Positions 33,396-45,200 of a stretch of 64,000 bases of DNA are shown here, piece after piece (the first letter of the stretch is position 1; every line of letters begins with the position of its first letter). Below the pieces are notes generated by a model that made no database searches, was not told the DNA's origin, and saw only the letters and a program-made list of their open reading frames with translations. Source of the DNA: Notamacropus eugenii. Taxonomy: Eukaryota; Chordata; Mammalia; Diprotodontia; Macropodidae. The DNA lies in NCBI RefSeq assembly GCF_028372415.1, contig NC_092878.1, forward strand, positions 70,573,830 to 70,637,829. The letters are read 5' to 3'. Made by a program: the position numbers and the translations under genes.

Positions 33396-34385
33396 TTTCT
33401 CAGGAAAGATAAAGACATAGTATAAGCCCTTCATAAATCAAAAAAAAAAAATTCAAGCTTCCCTAAATTCAAAGTCATCGAGGAAATGAGAAATTGTCAT
33501 AACTTTCCAACTTTTTTTATTACTTGCCCTTGTAGAAACTTCTTTCAACTCCTAGATGGTTTCCAGGTAAATATGATGCTTGAGTCTCTAGCAGTGAACA
33601 CTGGAAATATCCTCTGTGATCCCTCTTCAAATGATAGGATGCCTCTATCTTTTCCCAGTGTCATAGTTATTACCCCTGAGAATAAGCCAACAAGAGCCAA
33701 TAATCAGAGAAGAACACTTCAGCCTTAAACCCAAGATTAGTATGACTCTGGCAACTGTCCTTAATGATAATCCCAGCAGGACAAATACTCTCATGTCTGT
33801 GATGTCGAAGATAAAGAAAAGGCAGGAGAAGACCACAGAATGCATAACTGTTGCACAATGGGAGGGTGCCACTAGTTTTAAAATAAATAAAATGTTACAG
33901 TTACTTTTATCTACCATATTTCAAGCATAAGTAGTTTATCCTCATGACTTCTCTAATAAGGGCATCAGTGAATGTAAATTTACTTTACCTACTTAAATGC
34001 ATGCTTTCTGGCAGATAAAACATTTATATAAACACAATATACTCATTTCAAAGCTATAAGTAAAGGCCAAGACTGTAGATACCTTGGGTAAATGTTCAGA
34101 AACTTCTCCCAGTCTTATGCAAGTCTATATTTCTGGTCTGCTAAAATCTTTAACAACATCCATGGAAGAAGTGATTTCTAGATCATGAAGAAAGTTTGCC
34201 TTGGGCAATTTTAGTAAATGTGTGACCCCACAAATGAATAATCTTGCAATATCAAAAATAACACTGTGTCTCATCATGTGTTCAGATTCATTTTTATTCT
34301 CTTTTCTTATTTAAAATAAACAAATAAAAAATAAAAATGGTATAAGTACTGGAAGGAATTTAAAATAACACACTAATAATAGAAG
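33396..34385. other. No gene or recognised repeat
   Basis: Overlapping ORFs around 33486-33930 on both strands are short and resemble nothing known to me. 33680-33910 has slightly higher complexity. Confidence 0.35.
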
Positions 34386-34655
34386 GATGGGCAGCTAAGA
34401 TGGTACAGAGCTGGAAGTGAAGTCCCCAGTTCAAATCTAACTTAGTATTTAGTATTAGGTACTTAGTATTTGTGTGATCCCAGGCAAGTAAGTCATTTCA
34501 TGCTGTTTGCCTCAGTTTCCTCATCTGTAAAATGAGATAAGAAGGAAACGGCAAACCACTCCAGTACCTTTGCCAAAACAAAACAAAACAAAACAAAAAA
34601 CAAATGAGGCCATGAGGAGTTGGACATGACTGAAAAGACTCAAGAACAATAAATA
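34386..34655 (+). repeat. tRNA-derived SINE, sense, with internal AAAAC expansion
   Basis: 'gggcagctaagatggtacag', 'gtccccagttcaaatctaac', 'tgtgtgatcccaggcaagta', 'cctcagtttcctcatctgta' and 'acggcaaaccactccagtac'. The element then has an AAAAC-type run (about 34576-34602) before the tail 'catgaggagttggacatgac'. Confidence 0.85.
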
Positions 34656-34664
34656 ATGAATAAA

Positions 34665-34820
34665 AAGAACTTTTCTATATCTTTCTATCTCTCACATTCT
34701 CTGCCTTTCTATGTATCTGTCTCTATCTTTCTTTCTCTGGGTCTGTCTCTATATCTCTGTGTCTGTCGCTCTCTGTCTAGGTATTTTTTTCTGTCTTTTT
34801 GTTTGTCTGTCTATATTTCC
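34665..34820. repeat. CT/CTGT pyrimidine-rich low-complexity tract
   Basis: Irregular TCTC, CTGT and TTTC units. The plus ORF spanning it is Ser/Leu-biased and not a gene. Confidence 0.8.
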
Positions 34821-35044
34821 AGGAAAAAAAAAAAATGTTTTCTTAGTATAATCTCATTTCCAAGGTAGAGGCAGTGAAAACACTTTTTGTAATTTTAAGA
34901 CCAAAAATGATAGCAGTTGTCTTTGTCTGTATTCTAGGGGCCAAAGTGTAGTACTGTTGCTTCTGTGTTCCGGAAAAGCCCTATTTGTTTGTTTGTTTTC
35001 TCTAGTATCCCAGAATGTCTGGTTACAAACTCTAAAGATCATTT

Positions 35045-35593
35045 CTTTTTTTTTTTTTTAACTTAAATTATTTTTTAAATTGCAACTGTACAACAGACTA
35101 GTTTATTCTTGCATCTTTTCAGTGCTTTCTTCTTTATATTTGCCCTTCTCCTTTCCAACTTTTCCAGATTTGGCTTTACGCTCAAGAATCGTTTTGTGAT
35201 CTTTGTCCAATTTTAGCCTGGAGATAACTACCTTACTAGGGTGAATTCCCACATTGACAATTGTGCCATTAGTTTTTTAAGTTGCACATGCTCAATGCAG
35301 ATTATATATTTCTTTCCATAAACCTTGCCCATTTGCTGACCTACTTTGTAGCGTTCAGGAACCACCTGGACCTTGTCGTCCTTAAAGATGGGCATGGAGT
35401 GGACATTGTATTTCTGCTTTAGCTCCTTGGAGAGCTGGCACGACAAGATTTTGGGCCAGATGTGAGAGGGGGCATTGAAGTGTCTTTTGCCTTCTTGCTT
35501 CAATTCAAGGTCACAAATGGATTGACCTTCATTTTGGCAAGCAGGCCGACCCAAAAGGAGACACGTGTGCCACTCGGTACTGGAAACGAAGTC
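35045..35593 (-). pseudogene. RPL26 processed pseudogene
   Basis: Intronless copy of ribosomal protein L26 (large-subunit eL24/uL24 family component). The CDS-equivalent runs from ATG at 35530-35532 (MKVNPFVT) to TAA at 35103-35105, 430 nt against 438 in the gene, so it carries net deletions. The two ends lie in different frames. Diagnostic segments: [20 protein letters not shown] and [11 protein letters not shown] 5' UTR remnant precedes it. The message's polyA appears as a T run at about 35049-35059. The 13-bp duplication CTAAAGATCATTT flanks it (35032-35044 and 35594-35606), proving L1-type retroposition. No promoter or intact frame; not expected to make protein. Confidence 0.95.
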
Positions 35594-35774
35594 CTAAAGA
35601 TCATTTATGGTCTAAATCCTGTAATCCTATGATGTCATATTGAATTAAATTTGGAGACTTTATGACTACATAGTGAAATGAATTCCTGTTGAGATACAAG
35701 TTGAATGAGATGAACTCAGTTCCATTCTTGCTCTGAGATTGTGTGTATATGTAATTTTGTACAATCTAGAAGAG

Positions 35775-35910
35775 AATATATATGATTTAATGGCAGGAGG
35801 CCCAGTTCTGATCTAACCATGAATTAATTTCTTCACCTGAACAAGCCATTGACATTCACTTTCTCTGTTTCCTTATATGTAAAAATAGGAAAATAAACTT
35901 TTCATCACAT
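35775..35910 (+). repeat. MIR-like SINE, sense, diverged
   Basis: 'ttctgatctaaccatgaatt', 'aacaagccattgacattcac', 'ctgtttccttatatgtaaaa'. Matches the MIR sense order loosely. Confidence 0.4.
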
Positions 35911-37194
35911 GTCACTGGAAATGTCTCCATAAAGGCAGTAGGATTTTCAAAAGTAACTTGTGGGAGACTGGGAGGAATCACTGACAAGCAGGACACCTTT
36001 GAAGGTAACAGGTTGAAATTATTATATCCTTTAAAAGAAATGCAGGCTTTATATAATGTAGATTCATGGTTTTGATGTACAAGCCTCTCTGTTCTACTCT
36101 GTTTATGGCAGTGCTTATTTTTGTTGATGGTTGTTAAGGTCAGAATAAAAATAATGAGGGTAAAAGCACACTGTGCCCTTGGAGAGGTAAATAGTTACGC
36201 TGATCTCATTATTTATCATCTTTATTATTTCAGAGAAAAGAACAATTTAGAACTGATTCACATATACACTGTTTTGTTTTTTTTTTTTTTTTCCCCATCA
36301 GTGTTTTTCTACCACGCAATTAGCAAAGTTTTTTGGAGTGGCAAAATAGGATTTGTCTTCTTTCTACCTTGGAAAAATATAGAATGTGTCAATCATTTCC
36401 TTCAGTGTTATTGAAATAATCCTGACCTTGACGAAACTGATGGAAATCTACAAGTTCTTAGTTAATTATTAACACAATTAAACTAGACCCTCATTCATAT
36501 GGCATGATAATGCCAAACCCCCACCCAATTATACCCTATGATGAAAACCATAGAATCATTTTATGAAAAAAAAAAAACACCAAAAACATACTTTCATTTA
36601 AATATTAGGATTTTATTTTTTGGCTTGAATTACATAGCTAATTGCCTGAATTATCTCCTTCACTTTGATAACAGTAGCCTGGTTTTTAGGAGGAAAAACT
36701 CCTTCTTGATTTTGTTAGTGATTAGTTCACTCCTTAAGGCATGATATTTGATTACTGTTATCTGCGAATATAACTGCAAACATTATTAGTGTTCATAAAA
36801 CTACCGAACCTTTTAAAAAGAACCAGGCAGCAGATTTGATTCTGTGACCTTCTAATACTGGGATTTCAGGAAGCAGACTAAGTCTCTTCTGAAGCAATAT
36901 TTCCTTTTGTTTGTTCTACATGTAGTGACCATTAATTTCATCCAAAGTCATCTTATTTTCGTGTTCTGGAAAACATCTACGACAGAAGCCCTGACTGTTT
37001 TTCAGTAGATTATGTTCCACTCTGAATCACCTGTCTCAATGCCACTCTTTAAGTGACCATAATATACAAGACACTTCCATGAATTCTGAGCTGATTTCTA
37101 ATTAAATGAAAGCGCTATTCAATGAAATCCACTAGACCTAGAAAATGATGGTTGTATATCCATTTTTGATGCACCTTTCTCACCCCAAATAAGT
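35911..37194. other. No gene; partly repeat-free
   Basis: T-rich runs at about 36277-36293 and scattered short ORFs. 36930-37180 is complex, transposon-free sequence and a candidate conserved noncoding element. Confidence 0.35.
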
Positions 37195-37385
37195 CACTGT
37201 GGTTTAATGGAAGGAATGTGGTTTATTTTACATTGTTGGTACTTAAAAAAATGTTTAATGAGGGAATGAATGAATAAATGAATGCAGCCCACACCTTTGT
37301 ATCTCTGGATTGTAATATCTACATTTGTACAATCAGATGACCACTAAGGTTTCTTTCATATCTGACATCCTATGACTGGAATTTT
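37195..37385 (+). repeat. MIR-like SINE, sense, with short L2-like insert
   Basis: Head-like 'cactgtggtttaatggaagg', then an inserted 'gaatgaatgaataaatgaat' stretch, then MIR-like 'cagatgaccactaaggtttc' and 'catatctgacatcctatgac'. Boundaries uncertain. Confidence 0.4.
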
Positions 37386-37494
37386 TTGAAATAGGAAAAA
37401 AGGGGAAGAGAATCCCTTAAGAATAATTTCAACAACAGGTAGCTAATTCCATGAAGAACCAGAATGAGTTTGACAGTGAGTATAGGTAAACGTA

Positions 37495-37665
37495 CATACT
37501 GCCCAGCTCATTTTATAGATGAGGAAACTGAGGCAAATAAGGTTAAGTGACTTGCTCAGGATCACACAGCTAGTAAGTATCTGAGGCCAAATTTGAACAC
37601 AGAAAGATGGATCTTCCTGACTTCAGTGCCAGTGTTCTATCCACTCTGCCACCTCACTGCCCCAT
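37495..37665 (-). repeat. tRNA-derived SINE, antisense
   Basis: 'tatagatgaggaaactgagg', 'agtgacttgctcaggatcac', 'acagctagtaagtatctgag', 'gatggatcttcctgacttca', ending 'ctatccactctgccacctca', the reversed tRNA head. Well preserved. Confidence 0.85.
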
Positions 37666-37759
37666 CAAATTGATTACATATTTACAATCAAGACTTTGGG
37701 GGACAGAAGGAAGTTATTGCATTTAAAAACACAGGTGGTATTTCAGTGATAAGTAAATA

Positions 37760-38165
37760 ATAATGATACAGAATCATAAATTTAGAGCTGGAAGGTATCT
37801 TAGAAATGGGGATGTGAAGATACTCTAATCCAGCAATAGGGAAACTGTGGCCTGGAAGCCACATATTGGCCCTCTAGGCCCTCAAATGCTGCCCTTTGAC
37901 TGAATTAAAACTTCACAGAACAAATCCCCTTAATAAAAGGATTTGTTTTGTAACACTTGGACTCAGTTAAAAGAATGTACCCAAGGATCTAGAAGGCTAC
38001 ATGTGGCTTGGAGGCCACAGATTTCCCAGCCCTGCATCTAATCTTTTATTTTAGAGATGGGGAAAATGAGACCCAGAAAGATTTAATAACTTGCCCAAAG
38101 CTTTGCAGACTGGGATACAATTTGACTCCAGGTCCTCTGACTTCAAATGTAGGGTCTAATGGCAG
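37760..38165 (-). repeat. MIR-like SINE, antisense, split by a hAT MITE
   Basis: Left part 'tcataaatttagagctggaa' and 'ggtatcttagaaatggggat'. After the MITE it resumes 'tctaatcttttattttagag', 'ggaaaatgagacccagaaag' and 'caggtcctctgacttcaaat'. A single element interrupted at 37831-38035. Confidence 0.75.
37831..38035. mobile_element. hAT-type MITE with terminal inverted repeats and target duplication
   Basis: Left end 'cagcaatagggaaactgtgg', right end 'ccacagatttcccagccctg'. The two are imperfect inverted repeats extending into the palindromic CCTGGAAGCCACAT / ATGTGGCTTGGAGG. The host MIR shows TCTAATC on both sides (37824-37830 and 38037-38043), essentially the 8-bp hAT duplication. Noncoding, about 205 bp. 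Best preserved of four copies here (also 18440, 24309, 61590). Confidence 0.85.
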
Positions 38166-39194
38166 GCTCCTAATTTGGCCAGAAAATTGTAGCAAATGCC
38201 CTGACACTTGTGGAAAGCATTACTAGTGGTATATACTGGTTAGCCAGATCTCAGTTATCATATTTCTTCTGAAAGAGGCCAGTTAAAGGCATTACAATGC
38301 CTGCCCTTCCGTATTCATTTTGAGCATTGAGCCCAAACATGATTCTTTTGACACTGAAAAGGCAAAAGCTTAGTTGCCCCACTGACCTGACACTTTCATC
38401 TAGAGCTATTGATACAAACATACCGGGAAATAAGAGACTAATTTGCTAATGAGCTAAATTTGCATAACTCAATCCACTTCTGATGAAAGAAAGGTATCTA
38501 CAAAGCCAGGATTTCTTTTTTTATTTCCCTTTTTTCCATCCCAGAGGATTAAAAGCGTCAAGTAAATCCAACTGTGCCTCAGGCTACAGATTTATTTTGT
38601 TTTGGTCTGGCAAGACAAGGCCATTTTGTTGTAAGCTTACTGAACTTGGACAAAGGTATGAACATTTAATTCTCATAAAGAGGTAAATGAAATCTTGTTA
38701 TTTCTTTTTTTTTTCCCCTTTGTTCCTGAATGAGTTTTAGTTTAAATAATTGAAAAACTGCTTGTTCTCCCTTTTGACTAAAACTATGCAAGGTGGCTAA
38801 GCTATAGATCTTAATACATCATCTTTCCTTTAAGTAACTCAATCTCCACATAGAACTGGATTATTTCTGGAAATTTGAGGAAAGAAAAAAAATAAAATTG
38901 ATAACTTTGATCTAGTTCCCTCATAAAGTTTTGTGGGGGCTACGTAATTGCCTCCTATTTTGAGACTGATCACTCTCTCATCTACTGAGTAGAAATCACA
39001 GTTAGAATTCAATATGATATTTTACTGGTTTTAAAATTCATGACCCAGAATTTGGCAGAAATGGAATAAGAAGAGCTTTCTTCTTTAAAAATGGATACTA
39101 GAGATTGTTTTTACATGCAATTAGGAAATAAGAAGCATAGGCAATGAGGCAGAGAAATCTATCTTACCCTACAGGAAAATGGAAGGGAAGTGAA
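38166..39194. other. Repeat-poor block, possible conserved noncoding sequence
   Basis: No transposon recognised. 38390-38530 contains clustered TAAT and ATGAGCTAAATTTGCAT-like motifs reminiscent of homeodomain/POU-rich enhancers; suggestive only. ORF 38483-38686 has no domain. Confidence 0.3.
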
Positions 39195-39345
39195 TAAAAG
39201 AGAGGGGGTGATAGAAGGGAGGGCAGACTGGAGGAAAGGACAATCAGAATACACACTGTCCTGGGGTGGGGGTAGGAGACAGATGGGGAGAAAATTTGAA
39301 ATTCATAATTTTAAAATCAAGAGCAATTTTTTTTCCTCCAATGGA
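39195..39345 (+). mobile_element. HAL1/L1 3' terminal fragment, sense
   Basis: 'agaagggagggcagactgga', 'gacaatcagaatacacactg', a G-rich 'ctggggtgggggtaggag', then 'atggggagaaaatttgaaat'. This mirrors, in sense, the 3' end of the minus-strand HAL1 copies (near 8220-8320). Fourth HAL1-type 3' end in the window. Confidence 0.6.
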
Positions 39346-39489
39346 GGAATATTGGAAGATTTTCCATTATAAACAGGATTAAAGCCAGGATGTACATGCT
39401 TTACACAATCTGGCATTGTTCTGTAGATGCTAGTTCTAACTAACAGAAAACAAAGCAAAACCAAAATCAAAATACTAGCAAAGAGGAGA

Positions 39490-40060
39490 GGATATGTGCA
39501 GGTGACCTATTGGTGTACTTTGAAAACTTCAGAGACTCAATGGAAAAAATTAATTAAATGACTAATGGTTTAGCAAGGTAGAAAGACACATAATATTTTA
39601 ACTTAAATCAATTTCTATACCACATTAATGCAATTAATTATTGAATATTAAGATGAATTCCATTCAAAATTTATAGAATAGTTGAGCATTTGCTTACTGG
39701 CATATACACAGTATTTAAATAAATATGAGCAAAACTATTTCTTACAAAAATAAATGGAGATAAATACATAAAGAGATATTTCCCCTTTATGGTTGGTTCA
39801 TGCAAATATTAAAAAATGATGATACTAATTAAATTAATTTATAATTCTAATGCTATAACAGTTAATTTACTGGTTGGGCATATTTATACATGACAAAATT
39901 CATTTCACATCTTGAATTGTCAACGAAAAAAATTAGGAAAAAATGTGATTTTTTAGGAAAAATTATAAAACATTAAATATAGATTTAGTGCAAATTAATC
40001 AATAGAAATATATTTCAGGAAATATTATGATATAAGTAATAAAGAGTAGCATTCAAAAAC
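39490..40060 (+). mobile_element. L1 ORF2 fragment (post-RT region), sense
   Basis: 'atgtgcaggtgacctattgg' with 'tgtactttgaaaacttcaga', 'tggtttagcaaggtagaaag', 'atgaattccattcaaaattt', 'aaatatgagcaaaactattt' and 'tacatgacaaaattcatttc' follow L1 ORF2 downstream of the reverse-transcriptase core. Frame lost. Confidence 0.6.
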
Positions 40061-40069
40061 AGCCCAAAA

Positions 40070-40640
40070 TTCTGATTTAGCAAATATTTATTAATCTCCT
40101 ACTATGTGCCAGACATTGTACTAAGCACTGAGGATAAAAAAAGAAAAGGCAAAAGACAGTCCCTGCCTTCAAAAAAGAGCTTACAATCTAAAAGAGGAGA
40201 AAACATGCAAAAAATATATATATACACACAGTGCAAAATGTTTACAGGATAAAGAAGAAATAATTAACAGAGTGAAGATATTGGAACTAATTGGGGTTTG
40301 AGAAATCTTCCTTTATAATATGGGATTTCAGTTGGAACTTAAAGGAATCCAGGGAGGTCAGTACTCAGAACGGAGGAGGGTGTGGGCCAGGGAGATTGAT
40401 AGCAGCAGAAGTTTGAAATGTCTTGGTCATGGAACAGCCAGAAGCATAGTGTCATTGTATGGAAGAATTTTGCACCGGAGAGTATGGTGTAAAACCACTG
40501 AAAACTTAGGAATGGGTTAATTTATGAAGGGCTTTGATGGTCTAACAGGGCATTTTGTATTTGTTCCTGGAGGCAATAAAAAACAACTGGGGTTTATTAA
40601 GTAGTGAGAAGGAAGGGTTTGATGTTATCAAAATTTAATG
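40070..40640 (-). repeat. L2 LINE 3' region, antisense
   Basis: 'caaatatttattaatctcct', 'actatgtgccagacattgta', 'aaggcaaaagacagtccctg', 'ggatttcagttggaacttaa', 'ggtcatggaacagccagaag', 'ggaggcaataaaaaacaact'. One of the best preserved L2 copies in the window. Confidence 0.8.
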
Positions 40641-40850
40641 AACACTAGAACATGATCCTTTAAAAAAATACTGCTGGGACAAATGAAAAACAAATTGGCA
40701 GAAATTAATTTAGACTACTATCTCATAAGAAAAAATGAAAATAATTTACCTGAATCCAAGAGATCTCAAAAACAACAGCAAAAGAAAATAATGAGGTCCA
40801 GTACCTTGCAGAATTCTGGCTAGGGAAAGATTTTTTTAAAGTAAAATATT
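40641..40850 (+). mobile_element. L1 ORF2 fragment, sense
   Basis: 'actgctgggacaaatgaaaa', 'aattggcagaaattaattta', 'gactactatctcataagaaa'. Corresponds to L1 ORF2 further downstream than the 39490-40060 piece. The two L1 pieces flank an older L2, so they may be separate insertions. Confidence 0.5.
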
Positions 40851-41039
40851 GACATATTTTTATTTTATATTGACTAAATTTTCCCCTGAATTTCTTTTTT
40901 CTTCCAAGATCATTATCTTATATGATAAATAATTTTTAATAGAAAAGAAGAGCAAGAAGAGAAAAGCAATCAGTAAAACTAAACAATACATGTGCAAAAA
41001 CAATCTGAAAATACATGGCATACTCCATACTGGTGGTCT

Positions 41040-41650
41040 TTCCATCTTCACAATTTAATCTTTTCATTGGCATTTTTGAGGACCATGCTTGTTCTTTGTA
41101 ATTTAATAACATTCAATGTTGGTTTCTTGTGGTCATTGTTCTTTCCATTTACAATGTTTTTGTCATTGTATAAATCATTTTCTTATCTTTACTTACTTCC
41201 TTCTCCATCAGATCATGTAAGTATGCCTATACTTCTCTGTATTCATCATATTCTTCATTGCTTATACCACACCATTATATAGTTACATGTCATATATTTT
41301 TCACCCACACCTCAGTATATTGGTAACTATTTTGTTTCCAGTTTTTTGAAATCACAAAATACTACTATAAATATCTTTGTCCATATTGTGAACTTCTTTT
41401 TGTCACCAGCCTCCTTGGAGTTCATACCTAATAAGGAAATCTCTGGGTCAAAGGTTATGAACATTTTATACACTTTAGTTACCTAAATCTAATTTGCTTT
41501 ACAAATTGGTTTTTATTAATTCATTGCTCCACCCCAAAAAAAGCATTGTTGTACCTGTGTTCCCACAAATCTTCCAGCTTTTGCAATTTTCTATCATCTT
41601 ATTCAATTTTTTGAGTTATTTTGACTTACCTTTGTTTTACTATTATTGGT
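41040..41650 (-). mobile_element. L1 3' end, antisense, old
   Basis: 'ttgtcattgtataaatcatt', 'cttcattgcttataccacac', 'attttgtttccagttttttg', 'tctctgggtcaaaggttatg', 'ttaattcattgctccacccc'. Matches the antisense L1 3' UTR and ORF2 C-terminus order, strongly diverged. ORF 40992-41282 is not a gene. Confidence 0.55.
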
Positions 41651-43094
41651 TTAGTGCATTTTTTCATATGGTTGTGTATAGAATGTAATTCTTCTTTGGA
41701 GAATCATTTGTTAGTAGGAGCATTTTCAACCCCAGAGAAGTGTATGAGAGCATAAAACGTAAAATACAATAAAAAAAAAAACAAAACCCTTTTTGTTGAC
41801 TGACCAAACACCACATAAAATGAGCATTTTCACATAGGAAGTAGAACATAAAGAAGAGACTTATTCACAAAATCACAGTTTTCTTTTATATAGTGCTTCC
41901 TTTGCTTTCAGCTCCCGCATACACACATATATGTGACACCAATGGTGATGGTATTTCTGGGCAAAATGTTGTTGCTCAGCCCATAATCATTACCAACCAC
42001 TTCTTCTTTCCTCATTAGTCTCTAGATTTAACAGGTCTTTAGCTCATTTTTAAATTTAGTGAGGAAAAAAAGGTTCTCAGGTGCAAGGGATATTTTCCTC
42101 TACTGTCTTAGGGAATTTATAATAAACAAGTGCAATCACTGCAGCTCAGAGACTTATGTTACAAAAATTTCCAGTTTTTAATACAAGCTTTGTTTTTTTC
42201 CTTAATTTAAATATAAATCTCTAGCTACCTCCTGGTTTCTTTATAGTTAAAACATTCTAATTACCAGAGGTGTTTTAATAAAAATGTGAGAAGCATATGT
42301 TACAATGACCATTAATGGACAGAAACAGCTAGGGGAAGTTGGGGTGGGAGGATGTTGCCTTAGAACTTCCCACAGTCAATATAGAGATGGCTTCAATAAC
42401 TTCAACTTCAGTGTTTTCTTCTGAAATACTGTAAAGGTCAATGGCTATTGTCAAACTTTCCTTTTTCTTCTACAATTGAGCCTTCCTTTTGTTATTGGCT
42501 TTCCTCTCTGGAACTTGTGAGGTCTATTCTTTGTTGCCTCCCCTCATTAAGCCCTGACTAGAGTAGGAGAGGCTAAATCCATTACTCTTTATCAGGTTTC
42601 TACTCCTATCTTTTATTTTTTTGCCTCACAGACCATGCATGTTTTATAAGAACTCCCAGCAAGTTTACCTTTTAACTCAAAGATCATAATAATTATAAAT
42701 CACTTTCAGTGATGTGAAGAAATGTTTGTTACTTTTAACTGCAAATTTGAAGATATCTATCAGTTATCAAACCTTCACTACATATATAATAAATTTGACT
42801 CAACTTTCAAAACAGCTCTGCATATCTGTTTTGTTCTTTCTTTCCTTCTTTTCTGACCCATTTTGCCTTATTTTCATTTTTTTTTCATTCCTATCACAAT
42901 ACAACTCCCTTTTCTCTCCCACTGGAAAATAGCAACAAAGATAACATCCATCTTTATAATAAATATGAAAGAAAAAAGGGAAGAAAATTGTGATTTTCTT
43001 TTTTGGATGTACAACTGTAATTCATGAAGACAGAATTAGAAGAGAGATTATGTAATAGAAAGACTGATAAACTTGAGATTTCCAAACTATTTTG
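41651..43094. other. No gene or recognised repeat
   Basis: AT-rich sequence with short ORFs only. Possible decayed L1 debris at either end. Confidence 0.35.
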
Positions 43095-43700
43095 GAATTT
43101 GACATAAATATGAATCCAGTCATTCCCAATAGGCAAGGTTTCTGATGATTATGAATGTTTTTCAGGAATTACAGACTCCAGATGGCCACATGAAAATATG
43201 TATCCAAACATTTTAAAATAAGAAAAATGGAAATTTAAACCAAATTTGAAGTACAACTTTATGCCTATCAAGCATTACAGAAAAGAAAAAAAAAATGACA
43301 GATGCTGGTGGGGATGTGGAAAAATAGGAACACTAATACACTGTTGATGGAGAAACTTTGCTATAAAAATTGACCCAGATGCCAAAGAGATAAAGATAAG
43401 TAGTATTAGGAATGGAGGACTATAGAAATACAGGTACATTTATATGCTATAATGCTGCAAAGTTGTAAAAATTATTCTGGATGTGAATTTTGAAGCATTC
43501 AAGAAAAGTGAAAATATTGTCCTTACCCTTGAACCATGAGATTTCACTACTAAATATATAATACAAATTAGTCAAAGTCTGAAATAAAGATCTAACATAT
43601 GCCAAAATTCTAAAGACCATTATCTTTTGATAACAAAGAATTGTGAACAAAATAAATGATCATTGATTGTAGAATTGTTAAAAAAAAAATACCTCTAGTA
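43095..43700 (+). mobile_element. L1 3' region, sense, heavily decayed
   Basis: 'ccagatggccacatgaaaat', 'tatgcctatcaagcattaca', 'gctggtggggatgtggaaaa', 'ataggaacactaatacactg', 'aaagagataaagataagtag'. The L1 ORF2 C-terminal block survives with large deletions. Confidence 0.55.
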
Positions 43701-43711
43701 TAAGAATGCTT

Positions 43712-43965
43712 TACTCAGTCATTTTTCAGTTGAATCCAATTATTCATGACTCCTTTCAGGGTTTTCTTGGCAAAGATACTAGAATTATTTGCCATTTTCT
43801 ACTGCAGTTCATTTTATAGATGATGAAACTAAGTCAAACAGGGTTAAATGATTTGCCCAGGCTTCAAAAGCTAATAAGTGTGTGAGACCAGATTTTTACT
43901 CAGAAATATAAATTTATCTTGATCCTAGGCCCAGCATTCTATCTACTTGCCACCTAACTACCCTG
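43712..43965 (-). repeat. tRNA-derived SINE, antisense
   Basis: Begins with the tail ('tcagttgaatccaattattc', 'ttcttggcaaagatactaga'), then 'tagatgatgaaactaagtca', 'gatttgcccaggcttcaaaa', and the head 'ctatctacttgccacctaac'. Same subfamily as 58670-58930. Confidence 0.8.
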
Positions 43966-44509
43966 TATAAGGTTGCAGTGAAATGTTTTTAAGCACTATG
44001 GGTGTCAGGACCCTCTGAGGCATTCCAATCAGATTTCGACCTTAAATTGAGGATGAGTGCTATGAAGATTTCCTATTTCCTGATCTTGACATAACAACAA
44101 ATGTATCCCACCCCACAGGAAACTGGGTGGTACAGAATCTCAGGTATTGGCTATAACAGGGTTCTAATTTGTTTATCTGAATTAATATCGGTTTCTCTTT
44201 TGGAGACTCTTTTCCAGTAACCCCAGTCTCTAGCTATCATTTTGTGCAAATCTTGGTTAGATGATGCATTTTTTTTGAGAGTCCTCATTCAATGCAATAC
44301 TCTTTATAGGTGTTTGCTTGTGTATATGTGAAAGATCTGGATTCATCTACTATTCTTATGCCACTATATTAAGCTAAAGTCTGGTAATGAATTTTTAATA
44401 TCACTTAATCCTCCTGCCTCCCCAAAGAAACAAAATCCAAGCAAAAAATTATTAATTTCTCTGAATTTCAAAACAAGCAAATGATGAGATTCTATCGCTA
44501 TTAGATAAA
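43966..44509. other. No gene or recognised repeat
   Basis: Unassigned sequence between two SINEs. Confidence 0.35.
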
Positions 44510-44680
44510 TTTGAAACAGTGTGGTATGGTGGAAAATACTCTTGTTACAATGTTTAGAAAAGTCTGTGTTCTAAACCCAGTTATGCTATTTCCTATTTGA
44601 CTTGACCACTAAGGCCTTAGTTTATTAGCTTCCTTGTTATACAGACCATAGCAACAATTATGAAGAATAATATTTTCTTC
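44510..44680 (+). repeat. MIR-like SINE, sense, diverged
   Basis: 'aacagtgtggtatggtggaa', 'gtctgtgttctaaacccagt' (B-box region), 'tgacttgaccactaaggcct'. Confidence 0.5.
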
Positions 44681-45039
44681 ATACATGGCACCAAAAATGT
44701 GCATACTAGGACTGAAGAGTAGGGATGAACTGTTAGTCTTTATTAAACTATTTCTCTATTTAAAAACTTTTTCTATTAAGCTATTACCTATTAAAACTAT
44801 TTATTAAGCTAATTAAACAGACTGGTTCTTTGGGGAAAGAAGCTTGGAGAGTTAAGCCCTAACACCACCACCATCATTACCCCCCCTCAAATCCTCGAAT
44901 ATCACATTAGTTCTAGAAGCTGCTTAGTTAGTCTAATGGTGATCTTAGAGAAAAGGAACTTGTGGTCCCAGAGTATATTAGTGATATGTCCAAAGCGCTC
45001 TTACTGAAAATGGGGTTGCACTGAGGTAAAGTCAAAACG

Positions 45040-45200
45040 GAACACAAATTTCATACCCACAGATTATGAGAGCTTGAAGAAATTTTAGAGAATAAATTGT
45101 CTAGTCCTCTTGTTTTAGAGAGGAATAAACAGAAACCCAGAATTTGTATGTGAACTAGGGTTACATCTGGGTTCTCTTCATTCCCAAGGCAGTGTTTTTT
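45040..45200 (-). repeat. MIR-like SINE, antisense, diverged
   Basis: 'ttttagagaggaataaacag', 'aacccagaatttgtatgtga', 'actagggttacatctgggtt', then 'ctcttcattcccaaggcagt'. Confidence 0.5.
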
